A stretch of DNA of 64,000 bases from Malassezia japonica. Its lineage: Eukaryota > Basidiomycota > Malasseziomycetes > Malasseziales > Malasseziaceae. The notes under the pieces are model-generated. The model made no database searches and had not been told where the DNA came from. It saw only the letters and a program-made list of their open reading frames with translations. The DNA is taken from positions 620,001 through 684,000 of the forward strand of contig NC_083373.1 in the NCBI RefSeq assembly GCF_029542785.1. The letters are read 5' to 3'. Both the position numbers and the translations under genes were made by a program. Below, piece by piece: positions 39,426 to 49,013 of this stretch (position 1 is the stretch's first letter; the number at the start of each line of letters is the position of its first letter).

Positions 39426-39959
39426 ATGCACCGACTACTTTCCTGCAAGGACCCGGCCATGACTCAATCCCTTTCGCGCGGAAACATCGAGGTCGCGCCG
39501 ATGTTAAGCTCGCCGCCGAGGGTGCCGATGCCGTTGAGCAGCCTTGCTGGTAACCCCAAGCCGACCACGGCATCGCTTGCACTCCCTCCGCACATGACGA
39601 TGTCTATGCAGACGTCGCCTACACCCGATTCGACGGTGCAAATGTCTGATGTCGCTTTCCCAACGTATCGCTACGATTTTCCCGGCACGCGCCTCGCTAC
39701 GGACCGCTTTATTGAATCCCAACATGCGGCCGATACGTTGTCGTCGATCTGCTTTTTCTCTTTTTCGCGCTTGCGTCTGACGGCAGCGCGCGCGTCGGCG
39801 TACTCGCCCACGGATGCTCCCACCCCTACTGTCTCGTGCAAGGAGTTGGATGCGATGTGGGCTATGGATGAAGATACCCTGCAAGAGCGAACGCTTACTG
39901 CGTGTTTACGCGCTGTAGAATCCGCTGGGCAACTCCCTTGGCTGCAACCATACTACTAG
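39426..39959 (+). CDS. Doubtful hypothetical protein
   Basis: A 177-codon frame of moderate GC without clear domains. It is Ser/Thr/Pro-rich in the first half (RVPMPLSSLAGNPKPTTA), and the end (CKELDAMWAMDEDTLQERT) could be helical. An internal Met at 39462 is an alternative start. Codon use is less GC3-biased than neighbours, and the context is a GC-poor gap. It may be a fast-evolving gene, a pseudogene fragment (see the frame at 39247), or chance. Confidence 0.3.
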   Translation: MHRLLSCKDPAMTQSLSRGNIEVAPMLSSPPRVPMPLSSLAGNPKPTTASLALPPHMTMSMQTSPTPDSTVQMSDVAFPTYRYDFPGTRLATDRFIESQHAADTLSSICFFSFSRLRLTAARASAYSPTDAPTPTVSCKELDAMWAMDEDTLQERTLTACLRAVESAGQLPWLQPYY

Positions 39960-40260
39960 CCATCTCCAATGACACTGTGCGGGGAGGGTGCTCGGACCAC
40001 CTTGCCAAGTTTGCACTAGTATACCATTTCTATGTAGAAAATTTTGGTAGGCGTGCGTCTGGTTTATGCTCGATGCGTTTCTTGCCGCAGCACGTCTCGT
40101 TCCACACCGGTTCCAGCTCAGCGCATGGTTACGCGAAGTCGCTCAGCCGGCTGCAAAATGATTTTACCTTGCTGGTGAAATGACGTCATCGTTTAATGAT
40201 AGGCTGTCGTCTAGATAATTGATTGTCACGTGAAATTAGCGCCAGCGCTGGTCTGTCTCA
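39960..40260. promoter_or_regulatory. Upstream region of the mitochondrial carrier gene
   Basis: Non-coding. It holds a perfect ATF/CREB-type palindrome TGACGTCA at 40181-40188 and TCACGTGA at 40226-40233, 28 bp before the carrier ATG. The two palindromes are 37 bp apart, which suggests bZIP and bHLH (or Cbf1-like) control; that is inference from motif shape. Confidence 0.5.
40226..40233. promoter_or_regulatory. TCACGTGA palindrome in carrier promoter
   Basis: A perfect octamer 28 bp upstream of the carrier start codon, placed as in RSM7, UTP6 and TMA22. Confidence 0.6.
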
Positions 40261-41354
40261 ATGCCTCCGCCGACTGGAGAGCCGCAGCGGAATGAGCTGC
40301 TGGAACGTGCGAAGGGCTTTGTGGGGGGGACCGTGTCCGGCCTGACAAAACTCGCGGTCGGGCATCCGTTTGTAGGTAGCGATGCATAGTGTAGGAGCTA
40401 ACGCAGGATACAGTAAAGGTCCGCCTGCAATGCTCCCCGCCGGGCACATACAATGGCATGCTGGAGTGCGTGCGGTCCATTGTCCGAACAGAGGGTATTC
40501 TTGGCGTGTACAAAGGATGTTTTCCGCCCGCAGTTGGATGGATGTTTACTGACTCGATCCTGCTCGGCTCGCTGCACACCTACCGCACGTATATCGCCCG
40601 GTACATCCTGAAAAAGGAGCCGGGCACCGGCGCGCCAGGTCTTCCGCTGGGCTACCAGACGCTCGCAGGCGTCGGCGCGGGGTGGACCAACTCGCTGGCG
40701 ACGACCCCGGTCGAGCTCCTCAAGACCAAGCTCCAGATGCAGAAGCAGCGCATCCAGCTGCGCCACGCCAGCACGGCCAAGGTCGCCGAGGTCGAGTTCA
40801 AGAGCTCGTACGACTGCATGCGCCAGATTATCAAGCACTCGGGCGTGCGTGGCCTGTGGCATGCGCTGCCTGCTACGCTGTGGTTCCGCACGAGCTTTGG
40901 CGCAATGTTTGGCTCGTACCAATACTTCCAGGAGAAGCTCTCTGCGCTGGCCGAGCCGCTGCGTAGCAACGCGGCAGTTTGGTACGCATGGGCGCTGTCG
41001 TCGGCGAGTGTCACCTTCTTCTCCGGCGGCCTCGCGGCAGAGGTGTTTTGGTTCACGGCCTATCCGGCTGATGTGGTCAAGAACCGCATGATGGCCGACT
41101 CACTATACAACCCCAAGTACCCCAGCGGCGTACGGGGTATGGTGCAAGCCGCGCTCGAGCTGTGGACGCCGCCGGACCAGTCGGCCCGCGAGCGCGGACT
41201 GCTGGGACTGCCGTGGCGCCTCCGTCGCATATATACCGGTTATTTGACCTGCGCACTGCGCGCCTTTCCGACGAATGCGGGCGCGCTTCTCGCATTTGAG
41301 ACGGCCATGTACTTTATGCAAGCTTCGCATGTGGTACGTGCTACAAACTCATGA
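40261..41354 (+). CDS. Mitochondrial carrier (SLC25) family transporter
   Basis: Exons 40261-40371 and 40407-41354 (35-nt intron, GTAGGT donor), 352 aa. All three repeat signatures are present: HPFDTVKVRLQ (split by the intron), TTPVELLKTKLQMQ and YPADVVKNRMM. It therefore has the six-helix inner-membrane carrier fold. The first repeat with ECVRSIVRTEGILGVYKG resembles the ornithine/carnitine-type branch, but the substrate cannot be fixed. An insertion of about 20 residues (QLRHASTAKVAEVE) extends the second matrix loop. The TGA lies in a TCATGA palindrome shared with the SMN gene stop. Confidence 0.9.
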
Positions 41355-42125
41355 CAGTGAACTCGCTTCTTGTTCCCGCTGGTAGAGGGCCGTGTAGTAG
41401 CCCGTATAGTACCAAGCCATGACGAGGCTCTGGAGCGTATCGCTCGCTGCGACGCCGGCAGGCAGGGCAAGCGACGGCGCAGGTGGGACGGCGGAGGGTG
41501 CCGGCGTAGAAGACGATGCGCCAATCGAATTGGGCGTCGCGGCGACGATGCGCTGTGCGGCCTTCCAGCCGGGGGTATAGGTATCGTTGTCGCTATCGTC
41601 GTGGTCGCCATTGTCGTATTCGTCGTCGTCCTCTTCGTCCTCCCATGTTCCACGCGCCTGCTCGTCCTCGGTCGGAAGACTGTACCATAGTCCCTCCTTC
41701 TCTTCCTCCTCTTCCTCGTCAAGAGCGTCCGAGCGCCGCCGGTGAAACGCAGCGTACTCTTCTTCGGCGGCGTTCCAGGCGTCCAGCAAGAACTGGTCGT
41801 CCCATACGTCCCGCGACATGAGCGCCGCTCCACTCGGCACCTCGACGCTTTCAAGAAATGGAGAGTCGTCCATCGTTGGCGACGCGACCACCGCGTCGTC
41901 CGAGTCGAGAATGTCGTCCGCCTCCAGCTGCGACCAAGCCGGCGCGGCCTTGGACGACGTCGGCCCCTGCTCGTCCCAGTGCGGCCCATGGTATCGCTTC
42001 TCTCCCCCCTCGTTCGTTTTCCGCCGCTTTTTTACCCCCGCTTCGGCCACAGCCTCTGTCGCAGCATGCTGCACGGCTGCAGCGTCGTGCGGCAGGTCTT
42101 CGTAGCTCACGACGGCGCGGCGCAT
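41349..42125 (-). CDS. SMN1: Survival motor neuron (SMN) homologue
   Basis: Single exon, 258 aa. Two short SMN hallmarks are present. One is a Gemin2-binding-like helix (VWDDQFLLDAWNAAEEEYA, about residues 105-123). The other is a C-terminal YG box (LQSLVMAWYYTGYYTALYQ, about 230-248) with glycine/tyrosine spacing like the metazoan and fission-yeast proteins. Between them are acidic runs (EEEEEE, EDEEDDDEYDNGDHDD); no Tudor domain is visible, as in fission yeast Smn1. SMN with Gemin2 assembles Sm rings on spliceosomal snRNAs. The YG-box match is good, the Gemin2 helix weaker. Confidence 0.75.
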   Translation of the reverse strand: MRRAVVSYEDLPHDAAAVQHAATEAVAEAGVKKRRKTNEGGEKRYHGPHWDEQGPTSSKAAPAWSQLEADDILDSDDAVVASPTMDDSPFLESVEVPSGAALMSRDVWDDQFLLDAWNAAEEEYAAFHRRRSDALDEEEEEEKEGLWYSLPTEDEQARGTWEDEEDDDEYDNGDHDDSDNDTYTPGWKAAQRIVAATPNSIGASSSTPAPSAVPPAPSLALPAGVAASDTLQSLVMAWYYTGYYTALYQREQEASSLS

Positions 42126-42154
42126 GGTTGCCCGATGATCGGGAAAACTACGGG

Positions 42155-45100
42155 CTAAAACGCGCGCTGGATGCGCTGCAGGACCGTGTGGAGCTGCTCG
42201 ACGCGGCGGTCGAGGTCGTCGTCTGGGCGCTGGAATTTGCGCGTGTTGAGTTTGAGCACGTAGTCGTTCGCGGCCTCGTCCACGCGGTGTGCCGGGAAGT
42301 AGATCGCGCGCGAGTCCGGCGCGGCGAGCGCCTCGCTGAGCCACTGCGCGAGGTACGCCACGGCGTCCGGCAGGAGGAAGCCAAGCCCGGCGGTCGTGTT
42401 CCACGGCGGCGGCGCGGTGGCGATGAGCGCCTGGAGCACGTCAAAGATGGCCTCCGGTGGGGCGCCCGCCTGCAGGAGCACGAGCGGCGCCCAGCCGATG
42501 GCGATCGGCGACGCGTTCAGCGTCGCAAACGAGCCCCAGTTGAGCACCGACGGCGTAGCGCTTCCGGCAATGGCCATCGACGTGTCGTATGCGTACTGCT
42601 CGAGGCGCGCAAGAAGCAAGTCGACCGGGCACGCGATTTCTGACGCGCCGAGGCGCGCGTACATGTCCGTGACGAGCGCGGCGATCGCCTGGTGCGCATG
42701 CTCTGCGTCGCTCGCATTGTGCTCGCGCGCAAAGAGCGCCTCCCAGATATCCGCGACGAGGTTCGCGTCCTGGTACTGCGCGGTGTGCAGGATGAGCAGC
42801 TGCTGCTCGAGCAGTGCAAACGGCTGCGCGGCCTCTTTGTACAGCGCCGTGATGTCGAGGAGCTCGCTGTCGAGCGCCGCGAGGACGGCCGAGCGGCGCG
42901 CACGCTCCTCCTCGTCCAGGTCGAGCGTGTCCATAGGCAGGAGCGCGCCGAGGATCTTGGCCTGCACCTGTGCGACCTCGAGGTCCTCCTCGACCTGGGT
43001 CGCAAACGCAATCACCTCTTGCGCCTCGTGCGCCGTCGGGCGCACCGACTTGGCGTTGCCGACGGCGAGCGCGAGGTACTCGATGCGCTCGTGCAGGCGC
43101 AGCGCAAACACATCTGCGTGCGCCAGCTCGTCCAGGGTCTGTGCCGCGGCAAAGAAGGCGCCGTTGCGCACGTGCAGCTGCCACAGCAGGTCGCGCAGGC
43201 GGCGCACGTACACCTCGTACGGCGCGCCGCCGAGCAGGACAGGCGTGCCCTGCAAGAACTCCTCGAGGAACGGCGTGCGCAGCTCGAGCAGCTGGCTCGT
43301 GAGACCGCGCTCAATCAGCCACGTATACAGCTCCTCGTGGAAGAGGGGGTCGTCGGACTGCGTCGCGAGCGCATAGGCCTCGGCGCGCTGGCCTTCGACC
43401 TGCTCGAGGCGCGCGCGCATGGCGGCGTCCTTGGAACCTGCCAAGGTGTTGCTCGCGGCGTCCAGCTCGGTATCCAGTGCCTGGAGCGCATCCAGGACGC
43501 GCTCGTACATCGCACGGCGCTGCTCGTAGACCGTGCGGCGGCTCGACGTCTCCTCAGGGCAGCCGTCCGCGCGGTAGGCAACCGCTGCGCCGGCCACGTC
43601 CGAGGCCCGCGCGCAGGCAAGTGCAAGCGTAATGACGCCGCGCGTAAACTTGAGCTGCGCATAGGTGGTGCACACCTGCGTCAGCTTCTCGAGCGGAAGC
43701 TGTGCGGCGCTGGCCAGCAGCAGGCGCAGACTCAGCTGCAGGTCCTCGTCGATGGCACGGCGGCGGTCGTCGTCCGGCGCCGACGCAGCCGTGTGCTCCT
43801 GGCGCAGAAGCAGGTCGGTCTCGACCGCGTTGCGCAGGCATTCGGACGCCTTGTACCGGCGCACGTCGTCTGCACTGCAGAAGCTCGCGCAACGCACCTG
43901 GAGCGCGTCGGCGATCGCGTCGACACTCGCACGCGCGCCGCTCTGCGACTCGATGAGCGCGTTGACGAGCTCGTTGGCGACGTTGCGCCCTTCGACGGTC
44001 GACACAAGGTCGCCAAAGCGCAGGCCTTGCAGCTTGGCGCGTACCTCGCTCGAGACGCTCTGCACGATCGTCGCGAGGTTGTGGTCGGCGAGGAAGAGCA
44101 CAAACTGGCACGCCTCGCTCGCGCGCTCGGCCAGCGCACGCAGGCGCTCAAAGTCCTGACGCTCGGACTGCTGCGACGCGGCGTTCGGCACGAGCGGCGC
44201 GTCGTTCGTCGGGCCGAGCTCAAAGAGCTGCGAGTGCCGCTGCATAAAGGCCACGAGCGGCCCGAGCTCGCGCAGCGCGGCCGTCAGCAGCCCCTGGCTC
44301 ACGAGGGGGTTCGGCACCGTCTTGGGCTTCGTCTCGAGCCAGCCATCCGGCACGAGCTTTTGCGCCCAGATCGCACGCACGAGGCACGCGAGGTAGTATG
44401 CCAGCGCCTCGTAGCGCGACGACTTGGACGAGACAAGCGTCGTGGGCATGCGCGAGTCGGCCGGCCACGAGCCAAGCGGGCCGAAAAAGACGCGGATCGC
44501 CTGCGCCTGCACCTGGTCCGAGAGACTGCGCAGGTCGAGCGCGCCGAGGTGGCCGGGCAGCGTCACGAGGTTGGTGTTGCCCGCGGCAATCGCCAGCGCC
44601 GTCATCGACGCCTCGATCGAGCCGTACCGGTTGAAGAAGTCGAGGATCGGCGGCGCGGTCGACGCGGCATTGCCGCCGCCGACGCTGCCGCTCAGCAGAC
44701 TCGCAAGGATGTCGGCCGGGCGCCGCTCCACGACCTCGGTGAGGCCGTTTGAGTCGAGCACGAGAAAGACGCGGGGCGCGCCGAGGTTTTCCGCGGCGCA
44801 CGGGCGCGTCGTCGCGCCGTTCGCCTCGCTGACGCGGCGCCGCGCGGCCGCCGCGTCGACCTCGGCCAGGACCGGCGCCGAGGCACCTTGGCCGAGGCTG
44901 ATGAGCGTCGCGCTCTCCTGCCACGCACTTCCAGCGACGCCGCTCGCGGCGTACGCCGCGGCGGTCGTTCCGGTGGAGATGCCGTAGAGCTGCGAGCCGG
45001 CGTCCGGCGAGGTAAACGCCTCGAGGAAGAGGCCGTTGGAGTACAGCGCGCTCGTCGCCTTGCGCAACGTCGACGTCTGCGGCGGCGCGTTCAGCCTGAG

Positions 45101-46223
45101 TCCGCCGAGGAGCGGCATCGTGGACGGCGGCCGCGGCGCGCCCGGGGGGATGCGCACCGCGAGCTGTGCCCAGCTGCGGCGCTGGAAATCGTCAAAGTAG
45201 ATACGATAGCCTTTTTCGGTGACGGCGACGAGGCATACGTTCGTCCGCGCATCCGCCTCCGTCGCGCCGAGCCACACAATCTGGCCGACTTCTTGCTGGG
45301 AGTGCAAGAGGCCGGCCTGGTGCGTGACGCCGTACATGCTGCCGGTGTGCACCGGCGCGCGCGACGAGTCTTTCGAGGGCAGCGAGTAGACGTCGATCTG
45401 GTCGCCCTGGCGCAGGACGTAGAGCAGATTCCGCTGCGAGTCGATCGTCAAAAAGTTGAGCTTCTTCTCCGACTTGAAGAAGGACGGGACGAGATTCGAG
45501 AGGCGCGGCAGCGTCACATTGTACAGGTAGCACCGCGAGCTAAACCACCCCTCGTTCGCCTGGTACACCAGCTCGTAGACGCAGTGGTCGCTGCCGACGC
45601 AAAACACGCGGCCGCCGTCAGTACCTTGGATATCGCGCATCGCGACGCCATTCGTATTCGCGCTCATCGCCGTCTCGTACAACTTCACGCCGCTGCTGCT
45701 GCCCGGCCGGGAGGTCAGCTCGACGCCGAGGAGCGACACGCGCTTGCCTTCGAGGGCATTCGGGCCGGTAGAGAGCACCAGGACGTGCTTAATCTCGGGA
45801 ATAAACACGTTGGGCTTTGCGGAAATCAGGCCGACAGACAGCACGACCTCGTCCTCGGGCAGCTGGTGGTACTCGAACGCGGTTTGGCCGTTGGCATAGT
45901 CCCACAAGTACACCCTGTTCTCCACCGTGATGCACGCGCGGCCGATCGCAGGAAAGAGCGCAAGTGTTGCCACAGGCGCGCGGCTCGTGATCGTCTCAAA
46001 GACGCTGCTGGGAATCGGCAGGCGCCGCAGCACGCTAAACGACGCCCAGGGGTCGTCGGCCTGGGTATGCTCTTCGTACGGCGCATCGCGCGGCGCTGGG
46101 TCAGCAGAAATACGTACGTAGCCGCGCCTTGATATCCGGCAGCGCGAGCGCGCCGGGCTGACACCATTTGGCGATCAGCTTCTGCGCCTCGCTCAGCCGC
46201 TCCAGGTTCGCTGCGTCGCTCAT
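42155..46223 (-). CDS. NUP170: Nucleoporin Nup155/Nup157/Nup170 (inner ring)
   Basis: Exons 46223-46118 and 46095-42155 (22-nt intron), 1348 aa. The N-terminal beta-propeller has family motifs ALFPAIGRACITVENRVYLW, VFCVGSDHCVYELVYQANEG with WFSSRC, and DSQRNLLYVLRQGDQIDVYS. A large alpha-solenoid follows. It is a scaffold of the pore inner ring, next to the membrane, and binds Nup35/53. Length matches the family (about 1390-1500 aa). It is divergent from EF-Ts over 65 bp with one CACGTG (46268-46273). Confidence 0.95.
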
Positions 46224-46288
46224 CGCGCACGCGCAAAGATCGGGGCGAAGGACAACGACGGGAATGCCACGTGGAGGTTCTCCTGCCG

Positions 46289-47440
46289 ATGCTCGGAAGA
46301 ATTGCTCGAGTGGGCGTGCGTGCGCTGAGCACGTCGCGCCCCGCGTTGGAGCCTGCGCGCCCGTCGATCCAGGCGATTGCGGAGCTGCGCCGCCAGGTGC
46401 CAGGCACATCGCTGATCAAGGCGCGCGAGGCGCTTGTCGCGTCACGCGAGGCGAGCGCGCCGGACACGGACTCCGTGCCGGCCGCCGTTGCGTGGCTCGA
46501 AGAGAACCGCAAGGAAGAGGGCGCGAAGCGCGCCGCAAAGGTCGCATCGCGCACCACCTCGGAGGGAACCGTCGGCCTGTGCACGCTTAGCGACGGCCTG
46601 CAGACCGCCGCGGGCCGCGCGGCGATCGTCGAGCTGAACTGCGAGACGGACTTTGTGGCGCGCAACGAGCTGTTTGGCGCGCTCGTGCGCGACATTGCGC
46701 ACACTGCGGCGTGGTACCCCGTCTTTGCCGAGACCACGAGCTCGGAGCTGGTCCAGGAGATTTCCGCCGAGACGCTCCTCGACTGCCCGCTCATGCCCTA
46801 CGACCAGGGCGCCGAGGCAGGCGACGTGCGCACGGTGCGCGCAGCGATCACCGAGGTCGTTGCGCGCCTCGGCGAAAAGATCGCCCTGACGCGCGTCGCG
46901 GCTGTCTTTGCGCCCGAGGGGCAGGAGCGCCTCGGCACCGGCTCTTTTGCCCACGGCACTGGCGCGTCGGTCGCGGCGCCACAGGCGCCGACGCAGGCGA
47001 CATTTGCAAGCGGCCGCGTTGCATCGCTGCTCCTCGTGCGCTTCGCGGGCCGCGTCGCAGAGGCCGCGCAGCACGCGGGCGCCAACGACCCGGTGCTGTC
47101 CGCATCGCGTGCGCTGCTGCGCTCCTTGGCGCGCCAGGCTGCGGGCTTCCCCACTACGTCTATCGAGGCTAGCGATGCGGCTTCGGGCGACGAGCTGAGC
47201 ACCGCGTTGCTTGCGCAGCCCTTTGCGATGCTCCTGCCGAGCGCCGGCCTCGACGATAGTGCCTCGGGCGGCACGGTGAACGATGCGCTACAAAAGTGGG
47301 CCGAGACCATGGGCGGCGCGCGCGAGAGCGTGCGCGTCCTTGGCCTCCGTCGCTGGGAAGTGGGCGAGACGAACGCCGCGCCGGAGGACGACGGGCTGTC
47401 GTTTGCCGACGAGGTCAAGAAAGCTGCTGGCCTTTCATAG
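46289..47440 (+). CDS. TSF1: Mitochondrial elongation factor Ts
   Basis: Intronless, 383 aa. A short Arg/Ser-rich presequence (MLGRIARVGVRALSTSRPAL) precedes the UBA-like N-domain (IAELRRQVPGTSLIKAREAL) and the core with the EF-Ts signature (VELNCETDFVARNELF). EF-Ts exchanges GDP on mitochondrial EF-Tu. Fission yeast and filamentous fungi keep it, whereas budding yeast lost it. The start was chosen at the first ATG after the CACGTG box, 15 bp downstream of it. Confidence 0.95.
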   Translation: MLGRIARVGVRALSTSRPALEPARPSIQAIAELRRQVPGTSLIKAREALVASREASAPDTDSVPAAVAWLEENRKEEGAKRAAKVASRTTSEGTVGLCTLSDGLQTAAGRAAIVELNCETDFVARNELFGALVRDIAHTAAWYPVFAETTSSELVQEISAETLLDCPLMPYDQGAEAGDVRTVRAAITEVVARLGEKIALTRVAAVFAPEGQERLGTGSFAHGTGASVAAPQAPTQATFASGRVASLLLVRFAGRVAEAAQHAGANDPVLSASRALLRSLARQAAGFPTTSIEASDAASGDELSTALLAQPFAMLLPSAGLDDSASGGTVNDALQKWAETMGGARESVRVLGLRRWEVGETNAAPEDDGLSFADEVKKAAGLS

Positions 47441-47457
47441 TATCTCTTGTACAAACG

Positions 47458-48213
47458 TTAGCAGTTGCACCCCGATGACCGAGGGTTCGCCGAGTCGATC
47501 CTGATCGGGTCAGGGTAGTCGGCGTAGAGCTCCGCCTCGGCCTCCTGCTGCAGCGCATTCTTGGCAATGGTCTGGAACGCCTGCTCGACGTTGATCGCCT
47601 CCTTGGCCGAAGTCTCAAAGTAAGGAATGTTGCCTTTGCTCTGGCACCAGGTCATCGCGCGCTTCTGCGAGACGACACGCTTGCTCTCCTCCATATCGAT
47701 CTTGTTGCCGAGCACCACGAACGGGAAGTTGTCGGGGTCGTGGGGGCTCGCCTGGATCAGGAACTCGTCGCGCCAGCTGTCCAGCGTCTCGAACGACTTG
47801 GGGTTGTTTACGTCGTACACAAGCACACAGCAGTCGGCACCACGATAAAACGCCACACCCAGCGACTGGAAGCGCTCCTGGCCAGCGGTGTCCCAGAGCT
47901 GCATCGTGACCAGGCGGCCGTCGACCATCACCTCGCGCGTGAGGAAATCAGCACCAATCGTCGCCTTGTACGCAGCCGAGAAGCGCTTGTTGACATCTGG
48001 GTCAGCCACGGCACATACATTGGTTCATCAGCGAGGTCTTGCCGACACTGCGTTAGCCGAGAGAGACCTACCCCGAATCGCCCAAAATCTGCGTCAGCCG
48101 AGAGAAATACGTACGATAACCTGTACAGACGGCATACGCCGAATGTGTTAGACGAGTCCAGGACATGCATACACCCTACGTACCTTGAGCAGGACCTTTT
48201 TGCGCGTCGCCAT
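47458..48213 (-). CDS. YPT7: Rab7-type GTPase with a 6-nt microexon
   Basis: Five exons: 48213-48184 (30 nt), 48120-48115 (6 nt), 48088-48072 (17 nt), 48047-48019 (29 nt) and 47996-47458, with introns of 63, 26, 24 and 22 nt; 206 aa. The spliced start reads [28 protein letters not shown], exactly the Rab7 P-loop region. Downstream are [37 protein letters not shown] and the C-terminal CNC prenylation signal. Ypt7 drives vacuole and late endosome fusion through HOPS. Skipping the microexon keeps frame but deletes Val-Ile from the first beta strand. Confidence 0.96.
48115..48120 (-). other. YPT7: Six-nucleotide microexon (Val-Ile) of YPT7
   Basis: The sequence GTTATC on the minus strand is flanked by an acceptor CTGTACAG and a donor GTACGT. 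It is the only in-frame way to supply the conserved Val-Ile between LLK and ILGDSG. Confidence 0.88.
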
Positions 48214-48290
48214 GATCGCAATCGTCACACGAGCAGCCCAGGCCCGAACTCGGCCAGGGATCGCCCGCCGGACATGGGAAATAATTGCAC

Positions 48291-48930
48291 ATGGCCCGCG
48301 CTGGCAACGTGCTCCGTGCGCCGCGTATGGAGGTCGAGGCGATTGCCGACCGACTCGCGCAGCGCGACGCGCGCGAGCGCGCATGGCTGCCCTTTGTTGC
48401 AGAGTGTAGGTGGCGCGACTGACACAGTCCACGCCGCGACGGACTACGTCCAGCGCCAAGGGCACGCGTTCCGCCCGCGCAGGGGCGGCGAGGGGTAGGT
48501 TTGCACGCCTCACATAGGCACGATGCACTCGCACAGCTCGAGCACCAGGTATCGGATCTACGCATGGAGAATGTTGAGCTGCGGCGCAGCCACACGGCCC
48601 AGACCCAGAGCGCCGCCGAGGCGGCCTATACCCTCCACCGGCACCAGCGCGAGCACGAAAAGACGCGCGACACGGCGCGCGTGCAGCACACGCAGCTCAC
48701 CGACCTCCGCGCGCTGCTGGAGGCGAAGAACGAGGCGATCGAGGTAGGTCGCGCTCCTTACGCAGCACCTACAAGACGAACTCGCGACACAGACGCTCGA
48801 GCTCGACATGCTCACGCGGCAAAACAAGGAGCTGCGCACCGAGAATACCTCGCTCCTCGACCGCTTTCTCGCACTGAAAAGCGCGCTCGCCGACGAGATG
48901 AACCGCGCCACGGCGCACGCGCCGCCATAG
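48291..48930 (+). CDS. ATG16: Autophagy protein Atg16
   Basis: Exons 48291-48405, 48428-48494, 48518-48743 and 48766-48930 (introns 22, 23 and 22 nt), 190 aa. The N-terminal helix (IADRLAQRDARERAWLPFVA) fits the Atg5-binding segment. The rest is a long coiled coil ending HLQDELATQTLELDMLTRQN, KELRTENTSLLDRFL, the Atg16 dimer signature. Atg16 joins Atg12-Atg5 in the E3-like complex that lipidates Atg8. Length matches yeast Atg16 (150 aa) plus an insertion. It has no WD40 domain, as usual in fungi. It is divergent from YPT7 over 77 bp. Confidence 0.88.
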
Positions 48931-49013
48931 CCGCGCGCCCCGCACGGGGATTGTTTAGTCATACTGGTCACCCTAGCGCCACGCTTGCCTGCGCTCCTAT
49001 CGACGTGCCCCCT

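Noticed and set aside
42692..44752. A 686-codon plus-strand frame opposite NUP155
   Set aside because: It is an Arg/Leu/Val-rich antisense shadow; the minus strand encodes the recognisable nucleoporin.
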